Origin: Polynucleobacter sp. JS-Polo-80-F4 | Lineage (GTDB): Bacteria; Pseudomonadota; Gammaproteobacteria; Burkholderiales; Burkholderiaceae | NCBI RefSeq assembly: GCF_018881965.1 | Contig: NZ_JACVPI010000001.1 | Span: 812,018-876,017, forward strand | Length of the DNA: 64,000 bases | Direction: 5' to 3' | In this document: positions 41,799 to 55,006 of the stretch, one piece after another | Numbering within the stretch: the stretch's first letter is position 1 | How the letters are laid out: each line of letters starts with the position of its first letter | The notes under the pieces: generated by a model | What the model was told of the DNA's origin: nothing | Seen by the model: the letters and a program-made list of their open reading frames with translations, nothing else | Database searches by the model: none | Program-made: the position numbers and the translations under genes

Positions 41799-41825
41799 AA
41801 AAGCTGGCTAGATGCCAGCTTTTTT
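41799..41825. terminator. Rho-independent terminator, likely bidirectional
   Basis: Stem AAAAGCTGGC (41799-41808), loop TAGAT, and GCCAGCTTTT (41814-41823) followed by TT. The A-run before the stem gives a U-run in the other direction, so it can end both the anchor gene and convergent rsmI. Confidence 0.88.
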
Positions 41826-41833
41826 ATTTCTGT

Positions 41834-42727
41834 TTATTCACTTTTTGCATCCAGGGCCACTTGATAAGCCTCTTTTTTGGTGAGGCCTAAAGTTTGCGAG
41901 AGCACGGCGGCGATCTCTTTGCTACCTAGATATGGGCTCAATGCGTTTGCCCACAACAATAGAGACGAATGCTCAGGAGCCTCGTCATTGTTGGATGAGC
42001 GCCCTGCCACCACAATCACAAACTCACCCTTTAGGCTCTCTGCCACTTCAAGCCAGTTGGCGACATCTTGCGCTTGAAGGGATACAAGTTGCTCAAATTT
42101 TTTGGTTAACTCACGGCAAACTAGAAGCTGACGATCAGCCTCTAAATTTTTTGCAAGCAAGGTAAGCGTTTCTTTGATGTGGTGTGGAGATTCAAAAAAA
42201 ATGCTGGCTTTTTTACTGCTGGAAATATCTTGCATGAGGGCATCACGCTCTTTAGCTTTGTTGGGCCAAAATCCTAAAAATTGAAAGCGCCCTTCTGAGT
42301 TATGCATCACCGAGCCTGCCACTGAGATTGCGCTTGATACAGCGCTTGCTCCGGGAATGGGAATCACCCTTAGGCCTGCTTTTTGGACCTCATTTACAAG
42401 CCTTGCGCCAGGGTCTGAGACTCCTGGGGTCCCTGCATCTGAAATATAGGCCCAGCGCTCATGATTAGTAAGATGTTGGATGACGGTTTGTGCGCCGGCA
42501 ATTTCATTGTGCTCATGTAGCGCCAAACATTTTTTGTGAATACCAAATTGCTGTAGTAATGCTGCGCTATGCCTAGTGTCTTCACATGCAATACCATCCA
42601 CCGCATTTAAAACGTGTAGGGCGCGCAAGGTAATGTCGCCTAAATTACCGATGGGTGTAGCAACCATGTAAAGCGCCCCAGCAGGCAAATCCTGCTGTTT
42701 TAAAAAATTGAAGGAGCTAAGTTCCAT
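41834..42727 (-). CDS. rsmI: 16S rRNA (cytidine1402-2'-O)-methyltransferase RsmI
   Basis: Adds the 2'-O-methyl group to C1402 of 16S rRNA in the decoding centre. The 297-aa product has the tetrapyrrole-methylase-type fold with GALYMVATPIGNLGDITLRAL, CEDTRHSAALLQQFGI, YISDAGTPGVSDPG and PIPGASAV motifs, all diagnostic. It is divergent from diaA, the standard rsmI-diaA-dolP neighbourhood of proteobacteria. Confidence 0.95.
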   Translation of the reverse strand: MELSSFNFLKQQDLPAGALYMVATPIGNLGDITLRALHVLNAVDGIACEDTRHSAALLQQFGIHKKCLALHEHNEIAGAQTVIQHLTNHERWAYISDAGTPGVSDPGARLVNEVQKAGLRVIPIPGASAVSSAISVAGSVMHNSEGRFQFLGFWPNKAKERDALMQDISSSKKASIFFESPHHIKETLTLLAKNLEADRQLLVCRELTKKFEQLVSLQAQDVANWLEVAESLKGEFVIVVAGRSSNNDEAPEHSSLLLWANALSPYLGSKEIAAVLSQTLGLTKKEAYQVALDAKSE

Positions 42728-42831
42728 AGGGGTTGCCTGAGAAAGGTTAAATAATTAGTAAGAGAATACGTTGCTTTTGAGATAAGCTAATAGCTACTGA
42801 AATTAGGACATCTTTGGCGCATAATATTGTT

Positions 42832-43434
42832 ATGGATAAAGAGATTAACGAACGTTTGCGTCAGCGTGCCTCCCAGCATTTTTTGGACAGTATTGCCGTT
42901 AAGCAAGAGGCGGAAAAATTACTGCCAGAGTCTGTTGCCAGAGGGGTATTGGCAATGGTGGATTGTTTGCGCTCTGGCGGCAAGGTAATGGCTTGCGGTA
43001 ATGGTGGCTCGGCAGCTGATGCCCAACACTTTGCCGCAGAGCTTATTGGGCGCTTTGAGAGAGAGCGCCAAGAGTTGGCCGCAATTGCCTTGACAACTGA
43101 CACCTCAATTTTGACTGCAGTTGGAAATGACTACAGCTATGACGAAGTCTTCAGCAAACAAGTTCGTGGGCTTGGCAAAAAAGGCGACATCCTGATGGGA
43201 ATCTCTACTTCTGGCAATTCAAAGAATGTTATCAAGGCAATTGAGGCCGCAAAAAAAATGGGAATCAAAATTATTGCCCTTACCGGCAATGGTGGCGGAA
43301 AAATTGCCCAGCTATTGGATCAGGACGATATTCATTTGTGCGCACCATCAACTCGCACTGCGCGTATTCAAGAGACGCATCTGGTTTTACTTCACGCCTT
43401 GTGTGATGGCGTAGACCACGTTCTTCTAGATTAA
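42832..43434 (+). CDS. diaA: SIS-domain protein, DiaA type
   Basis: Sugar-isomerase-fold protein. In E. coli the DiaA tetramer binds the N-terminal domain of DnaA and stimulates initiation; paralogous GmhA makes heptose for lipopolysaccharide. The 200-aa product from the ATG at 42832 contains MACGNGGSAADAQHFAAELIGRFE, GISTSGNSKNVIKAIEAAK and RIQETHLVLLHALCDGVD. The rsmI-diaA-dolP context favours DiaA. A six-codon upstream extension to a TTG is unlikely. GmhA activity cannot be excluded by eye. Confidence 0.85.
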   Translation: MDKEINERLRQRASQHFLDSIAVKQEAEKLLPESVARGVLAMVDCLRSGGKVMACGNGGSAADAQHFAAELIGRFERERQELAAIALTTDTSILTAVGNDYSYDEVFSKQVRGLGKKGDILMGISTSGNSKNVIKAIEAAKKMGIKIIALTGNGGGKIAQLLDQDDIHLCAPSTRTARIQETHLVLLHALCDGVDHVLLD

Positions 43435-43469
43435 TAAATTATTGCTACTTCAATTCAGAAAACACCTAA

Positions 43470-44120
43470 ATGAAAATCTCACTCCTTAGAAGATTCTTGC
43501 TCACCACTCTTGTGGCGTCCCAAATCACCGGTTGTGCTGTAGTTGCTGTTGGTGGCGTAGCGGCAGGCGCAACCATAATGGCAGATCGTCGAACACCAGC
43601 AGTGCAAGCCATTGACAAGGGCATTGAGTTGCAAGCAGAGAACGCGCTAGCAAAACGATTTGGTGATAACGCACACATTAATGTGACTTCATTTAACCAA
43701 AAAGTGTTACTCACTGGCGAAGTTAAGGATGCCGATATTAAGGGCGAGGCTGATGCTTACGTAAAAGCCATGAAGAATGCGCGCTCAGTCTTTAATGATT
43801 TGGTTGTTGGGCCTAACAGTACCTACACATCGCGCGCAAATGATTCCTATCTTGAGTCTAAGATCAAGTCACAAATGATTTTTACTGACCAACTGCCATC
43901 AAACTCGATGGCTATAGTTGCTGAAGGAAGTAGCGTTTACCTGATGGGTATCTTGACACAAAGCGAAGCTGATCTCGCCAAGAAAGTTGCTAGCAATACC
44001 AGTGGCGTAAAAGATGTTTTTGTTTACTTTGACATCATTTCTGTAGAAGAAAAAAAGCGCTTAGAAAAACAAGGTAAAGCCGATCAAACTCAACCTACTA
44101 GCCCACCAAAATTCCAATAA
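43470..44120 (+). CDS. dolP: BON-domain outer-membrane lipoprotein, DolP (YraP) type
   Basis: Lipoprotein involved in outer-membrane integrity. The 216-aa product has a lipoprotein signal peptide with lipobox ITGC (Cys22 acylated). Two BON domains follow, roughly residues 45-115 and 120-195 (the second around LESKIKSQMIFTDQLPSNSMAIVAEGSSVYLMGILTQ). A charged Lys/Gln/Pro-rich tail ends the protein. It sits 35 bp after diaA and 16 bp before the cytochrome gene. Confidence 0.9.
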   Translation: MKISLLRRFLLTTLVASQITGCAVVAVGGVAAGATIMADRRTPAVQAIDKGIELQAENALAKRFGDNAHINVTSFNQKVLLTGEVKDADIKGEADAYVKAMKNARSVFNDLVVGPNSTYTSRANDSYLESKIKSQMIFTDQLPSNSMAIVAEGSSVYLMGILTQSEADLAKKVASNTSGVKDVFVYFDIISVEEKKRLEKQGKADQTQPTSPPKFQ

Positions 44121-44136
44121 TTTTTTTAGGTTGGTG

Positions 44137-44490
44137 ATGTTTAACGCCCGAGTAATTGTAAAAATATTTTTTCTTTTTGCGGCGCTCACTTTTTTAATAC
44201 CGATTGCGCAAGCGACGGCTGAGGATGAGAATGCATACGCCATTGCAAAGCAAAATGCCTGCTTGGGTTGTCATGCGATTAATAAAAAAATAGTTGGACC
44301 AAGCTTTCAATCAGTCGCGCAGAAATATAAAAGCGATTCAAGCGCACAAACATTTTTGAAAAATAAAATCGCTAAGGGTGGATCAGGTTCTTGGGGTGTT
44401 GTACCCATGCCAGCAAATACAAAGCTAAGCGATGCAGATTTGACTGTGCTAACTGGTTGGGTACTGCGTGGCGCGCCGAGCAAAAATTAA
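44137..44490 (+). CDS. Periplasmic class I cytochrome c
   Basis: A small electron-transfer cytochrome. The 117-aa product has an N-terminal signal sequence (about residues 1-28, hydrophobic IFFLFAALTFLIPIAQA), one heme motif CLGCH (Cys42, Cys45, His46), and a likely distal methionine in VVPMPANTK. It resembles the c551/c8 type. The ATG at 44137 is chosen over an in-frame TTG two codons earlier. It is downstream of dolP on the same strand; its redox partner is not evident here. Confidence 0.9.
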   Translation: MFNARVIVKIFFLFAALTFLIPIAQATAEDENAYAIAKQNACLGCHAINKKIVGPSFQSVAQKYKSDSSAQTFLKNKIAKGGSGSWGVVPMPANTKLSDADLTVLTGWVLRGAPSKN

Positions 44491-44511
44491 TGCTCAAAAC
44501 GAATTAATTAA

Positions 44512-45168
44512 CTAGCGCGCGAGATCTGGTCTTCCCAAGAACCACCACCATGCTTGGTTGGAGCGCTTGAGATTTTCTTTTAAGGCGTAATCCATATCAG
44601 CCCACTGCCCATTAGCAGCCTCTGCCACGATGGTTGCGGGACTTGCTGGCGGGAGCTTCAGGCAGGCATCGGCATCACCATAGGCGTATTCCACAGTCAT
44701 CCCAGCCTTTTGTGCCAAATGCATCATTGCCTTGTTGTTGGCAAGGCAATGCACATATAGGGTCTCAATACGGGTATTGCGCGAATGCACTGCTGAGCGC
44801 TCTAAAAGAGCCGTGCCCAAGCCCTGAGAGCGGCCCTCTGGTAATACTGAGACTCCAAATTCTGCGGCTCGTGCTTGACCTTTATTCTCCGGCAAATAGG
44901 CTAAATGCGCCATGCCAATGAGCTTCAGGTTCAAATCAAACACACCAAAAATAACATCCTTGTTGAAATCAAGTCCTTCTACGTAGTGGGTAATGACCTC
45001 ATCAGGGGTCTGTGTCCCAAAGCGCAAGCGTCGATCTTCATCATTTAGCTGTAATAAATGATTCAAAATTTCTTCTCTATATCCGGCATGAAGCTCGCGA
45101 ACAGGTACAGCCTTTCCAGCCGTATATAGGCTTGAAGGTGAGTGACTATTCGCTAATTTGTTATCCAT
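44512..45168 (-). CDS. GNAT-family N-acetyltransferase
   Basis: Acetyl-CoA-dependent acetyltransferase of unknown substrate. The 218-aa product has the acetyl-CoA-binding motif A in FGVSVLPEGRSQGLGTALLERS, followed by a motif-B-like CLANNKAMMHLAQKAGM. The N-terminal half includes RRLRFG, seen in stand-alone GNAT proteins linked to the protein-acetylation (Pat-like) group. It runs away from the rRNA operon and has no functional neighbour. Confidence 0.85.
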   Translation of the reverse strand: MDNKLANSHSPSSLYTAGKAVPVRELHAGYREEILNHLLQLNDEDRRLRFGTQTPDEVITHYVEGLDFNKDVIFGVFDLNLKLIGMAHLAYLPENKGQARAAEFGVSVLPEGRSQGLGTALLERSAVHSRNTRIETLYVHCLANNKAMMHLAQKAGMTVEYAYGDADACLKLPPASPATIVAEAANGQWADMDYALKENLKRSNQAWWWFLGRPDLAR

Positions 45169-45650
45169 CTAATCATCTTAGCAGTAATAGCGGGAAATTT
45201 CAGGGTTTTCCCTTAGTTTGTTGGAAATAGGCCAAATAAACATGAAAAAAGGGCACTATTTCCTAGTTGTTTTTGGCAAAACCCTAAAAAAATCAAATTT
45301 TTTCAAAAAAAATGAAATTATTTTCAAAATCTACACCCTTGTTTTTATTGGGTTTATTTCTCAACTAAGAAAAAACTTCGCCTTTTTTAAGTAAAAGAGT
45401 ACGAAAGGTGTTGACGACCCTAAAAAAGTGGGATATAGTCTCACCTCTCTGCTGAATGTTTTTTGAAATACGAAACAAGTCAGCCCTCTTTAAAAATTAG
45501 TCAACCGATAATTGTGGGTACTAAGTGAAAGCATCCAGTCCTTCGGGACAGATGTAAATAAATAGTACTCATAGACAGTAAAAAGATTTGGTTTTATTAC
45601 CAAGTCAATTTCTTGAATGAGTGCGACGATCCGCAAGGATCACAGGAATT
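45169..45650 (+). promoter_or_regulatory. rRNA operon promoter and leader region
   Basis: A 482-bp gene-free stretch. It holds phased A/T tracts (about 45282-45400) that resemble an UP element. A strong promoter follows: -35 TTGACG (45411-45416), 17-base spacer, -10 TATAGT (45434-45439). A boxA-like CTCTTTAAAAATT lies at 45486-45498. The rest is the 5' leader of the rRNA precursor. The predicted transcript starts near 45446. Confidence 0.85.
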
Positions 45651-47186
<1,536 letters not shown>

Positions 47187-47241
47187 GAGAAAAGATGCTG
47201 AATCCTAGTGCCCACACTTATCGGTTGACAATAAAAGCCAC

Positions 47242-47318
47242 GGGTCTGTAGCTCAGCTGGTTAGAGCACTGTGTTGATAACGCAGGGGTCGTAGGTTCAA
47301 GTCCTACCAGACCCACCA
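47242..47318 (+). tRNA. tRNA-Ile (anticodon GAT)
   Basis: 77-nt cloverleaf in the 16S-23S spacer with acceptor GGGTCTG/CAGACCC, anticodon loop TTGATAA and encoded CCA. Confidence 0.97.
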
Positions 47319-47348
47319 CCAGCCAGAAACAAGACTTAGTGGGACGTT

Positions 47349-47424
47349 GGGGGATTAGCTCAGCTGGGAGAGCACCTGCTTTGCAAGCAGGGGGTCGTCG
47401 GTTCGATCCCGTCATCCTCCACCA
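47349..47424 (+). tRNA. tRNA-Ala (anticodon TGC)
   Basis: 76-nt cloverleaf with acceptor GGGGGAT/ATCCTCC, anticodon loop TTTGCAA and encoded CCA. The Ile-Ala pair in the spacer is the common proteobacterial layout. Confidence 0.97.
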
Positions 47425-47481
47425 TCATCTAAATGTCAAAACTAAGCGATTTAACGATTGTTTAGTTTTGCCATTTATGGC

Positions 47482-47496
47482 TGTTCTTTAAAAATT
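47482..47496 (+). promoter_or_regulatory. boxA-like antitermination element in the 16S-23S spacer
   Basis: TGTTCTTTAAAAATT resembles the NusB/NusE-binding boxA and lies in the usual place before the 23S gene. A similar copy occurs in the rRNA leader at 45486. The remaining spacer up to 47692 holds no gene. Confidence 0.65.
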
Positions 47497-47692
47497 TGAG
47501 TAAGCAAAGTGTCAAATGTTTCTTTGAGAGGACATTTGACAATGTAATAAGGGTAAAGATTGAATCATCAATCAGTAATACAAACGAGTTTTACCAAGTT
47601 CTTAACAAAGTACTTACAGTTTGGATTACGGCAAACATGTCAGAAGTAGAAGTAAAACCTATAACGGTTACTAGCAATGGTGCTCGTTATAG

Positions 47693-50565
<2,873 letters not shown>

Positions 50566-50670
50566 TATAACCAGCACTATTGTGTTGGATGTTTGCCAGA
50601 TTTAATCTGCATCCTTATTACATGCTTACTCAAATAGAGTTGTTGATTTAATCAGCAACTCGACCCTCTA

Positions 50671-50787
50671 CGCCCGGTGACCATAGCAAGTTGGAACCAC
50701 TCCTTCCCATCCCGAACAGGACAGTGAAACGACTTTACGCCGATGATAGTGCGGATTACCCGTGTGAAAGTAGGTAACTGCCGGGCA
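50671..50787 (+). rRNA. rrf: 5S ribosomal RNA
   Basis: About 117 nt, with terminal stem CGCCCGG/CCGGGC, the conserved CCCATCCCGAACAGG segment and GTAGGTAACTGCC near the 3' end. Ends are approximate. Confidence 0.93.
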
Positions 50788-50795
50788 CCAATGCG

Positions 50796-50827
50796 ACGCC
50801 CAGACCCTCTTAGGTCTGGGCGTTTTT
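50796..50827 (+). terminator. Rho-independent terminator of the rRNA operon
   Basis: Stem ACGCCCAGACC (50796-50806), loop CTCTTA, GGTCTGGGCGT (50813-50823), then four more T. It sits about 9 bp after 5S. Confidence 0.95.
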
Positions 50828-50891
50828 ACTTGTGCAAAGCGTTTAGAGATATTGACAGAAACTCCATTTGGAGTCAGAATATTGGGTTCGC

Positions 50892-50976
50892 GGAGGGGTG
50901 TCCGAGCGGCTAAAGGAGGCAGACTGTAAATCTGTTGGCTATGCCTACGTAGGTTCGAATCCTACCCCCTCCACCA
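50892..50976 (+). tRNA. tRNA-Tyr (anticodon GTA)
   Basis: 85-nt class II tRNA with long variable arm, acceptor GGAGGGG/CCCCTCC, anticodon loop CTGTAAA and encoded CCA. Confidence 0.97.
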
Positions 50977-50981
50977 GATGT

Positions 50982-51055
50982 GCGGGATTAGTTTAATGGT
51001 AAAACAGCAGATTTCCAATCTTCGGTCAAGAGTTCGATTCTCTTATCCCGCTCCA
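50982..51055 (+). tRNA. tRNA-Gly (anticodon TCC)
   Basis: 74-nt cloverleaf with acceptor GCGGGAT/ATCCCGC, anticodon loop TTTCCAA and encoded CCA, five bases after tRNA-Tyr. Confidence 0.97.
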
Positions 51056-51076
51056 GAATTTGTTGCATTAGATTTC

Positions 51077-51151
<75 letters not shown>

Positions 51152-51215
51152 TGTTTGATTTTATTAATTGTGTATTTCGTGTTTGGTTTAAGAGCTAACT
51201 AAAGGCAGATTAAAA

Positions 51216-52406
51216 ATGGCAAAAGAAAAATTCGAGCGGACAAAACCGCACGTAAACGTAGGCACCATCGGTCACGTTGACCACGGTAAAACCACATTGA
51301 CAGCAGCAATTGCAACCGTGCTTTCTAAAGCATTCGGTGGCGAAGCTAAAGCATACGATCAGATCGATGCTGCTCCAGAAGAAAAAGCACGTGGTATTAC
51401 GATTAATACTGCGCACGTTGAGTACGAGACAGCAAACCGTCACTACGCACACGTTGACTGCCCAGGACATGCTGACTACGTTAAGAACATGATTACTGGT
51501 GCTGCTCAGATGGACGGCGCAATTTTAGTTTGCTCTGCTGCTGACGGCCCAATGCCACAAACACGTGAGCACATCCTCTTGGCACGCCAAGTTGGTGTTC
51601 CTTACATCGTCGTATTCTTGAACAAGTGCGACATGGTTGACGATGCTGAATTGCTCGAGTTAGTTGAAATGGAAGTTCGTGAGCTTCTATCTAAGTACAA
51701 CTTCCCTGGCGATGACACACCAATCATTCAAGGTTCTGCTAAGTTAGCGCTTGAAGGCGACGAAGGCCCATTGGGCAAAGAAGCCATCATGAAATTGGCT
51801 GAAGCATTAGATACCTACATCCCAACTCCAGAGCGTGCTGTTGACGGTGCGTTCTTGATGCCAGTAGAAGACGTGTTCTCTATCTCTGGTCGCGGTACTG
51901 TAGTTACAGGCCGTATCGAGCGCGGTATCGTTAAAGTGGGTGAAGAGATCGAAATCATCGGTATCAAGCCAACACTCAAGACAACTTGTACTGGTGTTGA
52001 AATGTTCCGCAAATTGCTCGACCAAGGTCAAGCAGGCGATAACGTTGGTATCTTGTTACGCGGTACAAAACGTGAAGAAGTTGAGCGCGGCCAAGTATTG
52101 GCTAAGCCAGGTTCAATCACTCCACATACTCACTTTACAGCCGAGGTTTACATCTTGGGTAAAGATGAAGGTGGCCGTCATACACCATTCTTTAACAACT
52201 ATCGTCCACAGTTTTACTTCCGTACAACGGACGTAACTGGTTCAATCGAGTTGCCAAAAGACAAAGAAATGGTTATGCCTGGTGATAACGTCACGATTAC
52301 CGTAAAACTCATCGCCCCAATCGCGATGGAAGAAGGTTTACGTTTTGCGATCCGTGAAGGTGGCCGTACTGTTGGCGCCGGCGTGGTTGCAAAGATTTTG
52401 GCTTAA
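51216..52406 (+). CDS. tuf: Elongation factor Tu
   Basis: GTPase that carries aminoacyl-tRNA to the ribosome. The 396-aa product has GHVDHGKTT (19-27), the [20 protein letters not shown] segment and NKCDMVDD. The three-domain length is standard. Highly biased codons suggest strong expression. The tRNA-Tyr/Gly/Thr-tuf order matches the tufB locus of many proteobacteria, and a second copy is likely in the str operon, outside this window. Confidence 0.98.
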   Translation: MAKEKFERTKPHVNVGTIGHVDHGKTTLTAAIATVLSKAFGGEAKAYDQIDAAPEEKARGITINTAHVEYETANRHYAHVDCPGHADYVKNMITGAAQMDGAILVCSAADGPMPQTREHILLARQVGVPYIVVFLNKCDMVDDAELLELVEMEVRELLSKYNFPGDDTPIIQGSAKLALEGDEGPLGKEAIMKLAEALDTYIPTPERAVDGAFLMPVEDVFSISGRGTVVTGRIERGIVKVGEEIEIIGIKPTLKTTCTGVEMFRKLLDQGQAGDNVGILLRGTKREEVERGQVLAKPGSITPHTHFTAEVYILGKDEGGRHTPFFNNYRPQFYFRTTDVTGSIELPKDKEMVMPGDNVTITVKLIAPIAMEEGLRFAIREGGRTVGAGVVAKILA

Positions 52407-52433
52407 GTAGTCGGTATTAATTAGTTTTTATAA

Positions 52434-52509
52434 AGGGGTGTAGCTCAATTGGCAGAGCGTTGGTCTCCAAAACCAAAGGTTGGGGGTTCGATGCCCTCCG
52501 CCCCTGCCA
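52434..52509 (+). tRNA. tRNA-Trp (anticodon CCA)
   Basis: 76-nt cloverleaf with acceptor AGGGGTG/CGCCCCT, anticodon loop CTCCAAA and encoded CCA, placed between tuf and secE. Confidence 0.97.
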
Positions 52510-52529
52510 CGATTTGAACTGAAAGCAAA

Positions 52530-52907
52530 ATGTCTCATCAAACAGCAAGTCATACTGAAGAAAAAAGCAGCTGGGTCACTGTACTCGCTGCTTTAATCGT
52601 CGTTGCAGCGTTAGTTCTTTACTACACGCTTGCGGACCAATCTATATTGATTCGTCTTGCCGTTTTGTTTGGCGGTATTGCTGCTGCAGTTTTGATTGTG
52701 GCGATTTCTCCTGATGGGCGTCGTTTTATCGCCTATGCAAAAGATTCTTGGTATGAAGTAAAAAAGGTTGTTTGGCCAACTCGTAAAGAGACTACCCAAA
52801 TGACTCTAGTCGTATTTGGCTTTGTTCTGATCATGTCCTTGTTTTTGTGGATTGCAGACAAATTGATTGAATGGCTAGTTTTTTCAGTCTTTTTGGGCTG
52901 GAAGTGA
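52530..52907 (+). CDS. secE: Preprotein translocase subunit SecE
   Basis: Essential clamp subunit of the SecYEG channel. The 125-aa product is the longer proteobacterial form with three membrane segments (about 17-38, 42-60 and 93-120). The conserved cytoplasmic helix DSWYEVKKVVWPTRKETTQ precedes the last one. It starts 20 bp after tRNA-Trp and is 7 bp ahead of nusG. Confidence 0.96.
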   Translation: MSHQTASHTEEKSSWVTVLAALIVVAALVLYYTLADQSILIRLAVLFGGIAAAVLIVAISPDGRRFIAYAKDSWYEVKKVVWPTRKETTQMTLVVFGFVLIMSLFLWIADKLIEWLVFSVFLGWK

Positions 52908-52914
52908 GTAAAAA

Positions 52915-53487
52915 ATGATTGATTCTGAAGTAGCTACAAATCCACAAGCTACCGGCAATATGCGCTGGTACGTTATCCATGCTTATTCTGGAATGGAAAA
53001 GAGCGTGAAAAAAGGCCTCGAAGAGCGGATTGCGCGCTCTGGAATGCCTGAGAAATTTGGCCGTATTTTGGTCCCTTCCGAAGAAGTTGTGGAGATCAAA
53101 TCCGGTACAAAATCAGTTTCTGAGCGTCGTTTTTTCCCAGGATATGTGCTGATTGAGATGGAAATGACCGACGAGAGCTGGCATTTGGTGAAAAACACGC
53201 CAAAAGTGACTGGTTTCGTAGGCGGCGTTCGTAACCGTCCAAGCCCTATTTCTACCGCTGAAGTAGCCAAAATCATGGATCAAATGCAGGCTGGGGTAGA
53301 TAAACCTAAGCCTAAGACCCTGTTTGAGGTTGGCGAGATCGTGCGAGTTAAAGAAGGCCCATTTGTTGATTTCAACGGAAATATCGAAGAAGTCAATTAT
53401 GAGAAGTCAAGATTGCGCGTTTCTGTTACAATTTTTGGCCGCGGTACCCCAGTTGAGCTGGAGTTCGGCCAGGTAGAAAAGATGTAA
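52915..53487 (+). CDS. nusG: Transcription termination/antitermination protein NusG
   Basis: Binds the RNA polymerase clamp to raise processivity and recruits Rho or ribosomes. The 190-aa product has the NGN domain ([36 protein letters not shown]) and a C-terminal KOW domain ([20 protein letters not shown]). The N-terminal ~14 residues are a short extension before [11 protein letters not shown]. It precedes the ribosomal protein genes by 147 bp. Confidence 0.97.
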   Translation: MIDSEVATNPQATGNMRWYVIHAYSGMEKSVKKGLEERIARSGMPEKFGRILVPSEEVVEIKSGTKSVSERRFFPGYVLIEMEMTDESWHLVKNTPKVTGFVGGVRNRPSPISTAEVAKIMDQMQAGVDKPKPKTLFEVGEIVRVKEGPFVDFNGNIEEVNYEKSRLRVSVTIFGRGTPVELEFGQVEKM

Positions 53488-53634
53488 AAACAAGGACTTA
53501 GTCCTGGTTTTAGTAGTTGGTAGTTAAGTGGTTAGCAATAACCGAGGAGCGGAGCTAGATAGCCAAAAACTAGCGAAGCGTTTACTCAACAGCGGTCTTT
53601 CCTAATGAGGTTAGGCGCGCTTTAAGGAGCACAC
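53488..53634 (+). promoter_or_regulatory. nusG-rplK intergenic leader
   Basis: 147-bp gap, probably the start of the L11-L1 transcript and the site where L1 would repress translation, as known in E. coli. I see only a small AGGAC/GTCCT repeat near 53494 and an AAGGAG ribosome binding site at 53621; the L1 target is not identified. Confidence 0.4.
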
Positions 53635-54066
53635 ATGGCAAAGAAGATTATTGGCTTTATTAAGCTGCAGATCCCTGCAGGTAAAGCAAATCCATCACCA
53701 CCCGTAGGTCCAGCATTGGGTCAACGCGGTCTTAACATTATGGAATTCTGTAAGGCGTTCAATGCTCAAACTCAGAGCATGGAACCTGGCCTGCCAATTC
53801 CAGTCGTGATTACAGCGTTCGCTGATAAGAGCTTCACGTTCATCATGAAGACTCCTCCAGCAACCATCATGATTAAGAAGGCTGCGAAGATTGAAAAAGG
53901 ATCACCACGTCCTCATACCGATAAAGTGGGTTCAATTACTCGTGCTCAAGCGGAAGAAATCGCTAAAGCAAAAATGCCAGATTTGACAGCAGCCGATATG
54001 GACGCAGCTGTTAGAACAATCGCTGGTAGCGCCCGTTCCATGGGCATCACTGTGGAAGGTCTCTAA
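53635..54066 (+). CDS. rplK: Large ribosomal subunit protein uL11
   Basis: Binds the GTPase-associated region of 23S rRNA. The 143-aa product begins [30 protein letters not shown] and ends [16 protein letters not shown], both diagnostic. AAGGAG precedes the ATG. The stop is two bases before rplA, indicating coupled translation. Confidence 0.98.
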   Translation: MAKKIIGFIKLQIPAGKANPSPPVGPALGQRGLNIMEFCKAFNAQTQSMEPGLPIPVVITAFADKSFTFIMKTPPATIMIKKAAKIEKGSPRPHTDKVGSITRAQAEEIAKAKMPDLTAADMDAAVRTIAGSARSMGITVEGL

Positions 54067-54068
54067 TC

Positions 54069-54770
54069 ATGACTAAATTATCTAAACGCGTTAAAGCAAT
54101 TCAATCTAAAGTTGATCGCAATAAGTTTTATTCATTAGACGATGCATTGAACCTCGTTAAAGAGTGTGCAACTGCTAAGTTTGATGAGTCAATCGACGTT
54201 GCAGTTCAGTTGGGTATTGATGCTAAGAAATCTGACCAAGTTGTGCGTGGCGCAGTAGTGCTCCCAGCTGGTACAGGTAAGCATGTTCGTGTTGCTGTTT
54301 TTGCACAAGGCGAGAAGGCTGAACAAGCTAAAGCCGCTGGCGCAGAAATCGTTGGCATGGAAGAGCTTGCTGAACAAATTAAAGGCGGCAAAATTGATTT
54401 TGATATTTTGATCGCATCTCCAGACACAATGAAAATTGTTGGTACTTTAGGTCAAGTATTGGGCCCACGTGGTTTGATGCCGAATCCAAAAGTTGGAACA
54501 GTGACTCCTGACGTTGCTACTGCAGTTAAAAATGCAAAAGCCGGTCAAGTTCAGTTCCGTGTGGACAAAGCCGGTATCGTGCACGCAAGCATTGGCCGTC
54601 GTTCATTCGAGCCAACTGCATTGAAATCCAACTTGCTCGCATTGCTCGAGGCTTTGAATAAAGCTAAGCCGCCTGCATCTAAGGGTATTTATTTAAAGAA
54701 GGTTGCCGTAAGCAGCACCATGGGTGCAGGCGTACGCGTAGACCAAGCATCGTTACAGGCAGCAGCTTAA
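54069..54770 (+). CDS. rplA: Large ribosomal subunit protein uL1
   Basis: L1-stalk protein that contacts deacylated tRNA in the E site; in E. coli it also represses its own operon. The 233-aa product has [25 protein letters not shown] and a late [20 protein letters not shown], both family hallmarks. Full length. It ends before a structured leader that precedes rplJ. Confidence 0.98.
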   Translation: MTKLSKRVKAIQSKVDRNKFYSLDDALNLVKECATAKFDESIDVAVQLGIDAKKSDQVVRGAVVLPAGTGKHVRVAVFAQGEKAEQAKAAGAEIVGMEELAEQIKGGKIDFDILIASPDTMKIVGTLGQVLGPRGLMPNPKVGTVTPDVATAVKNAKAGQVQFRVDKAGIVHASIGRRSFEPTALKSNLLALLEALNKAKPPASKGIYLKKVAVSSTMGAGVRVDQASLQAAA

Positions 54771-55006
54771 TTAGCTTGTAACAAAAAAGAACTTTGGGTC
54801 GACTCGCACTCTTTGGGTGGGAGTCGAACATCAAAGACCGTTGGTGGATTAATTGCTTGTAAAGAGTTAATTCTTAATCGTTACGAAAGTAATAGCCAGC
54901 GCAGATGGCGACCCTGAAAAGATTTTCACAAGAACCTTGTGAACAAATGATCAGACGCTGGTGTGTAACCCCAACTGGAAACAGTTGGTTTTTTAGGAGT
55001 TAAACC
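54771..55006 (+). promoter_or_regulatory. Structured rplJ (L10) leader
   Basis: A 236-bp leader with several hairpins. A long interrupted stem spans 54792-54836 (CTTTG, TCGACTC and CAC blocks pair with GTG, GAGTCGA and CAAAG). An 8-bp stem TTCACAAG/CTTGTGAA lies at 54925-54943. A terminator-like hairpin follows at 54971-54994. In E. coli the L10-L12 complex binds this leader to repress its own synthesis. The first structure may be the equivalent site. Confidence 0.7.
54971..54994 (+). terminator. Intrinsic terminator/attenuator hairpin before rplJ
   Basis: CCAACTG (54971-54977), GAAA tetraloop, CAGTTGG (54982-54988) and six T (54989-54994), immediately followed by the AGGAG ribosome binding site of rplJ. 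It has the full form of a rho-independent terminator inside the operon. Confidence 0.8.
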
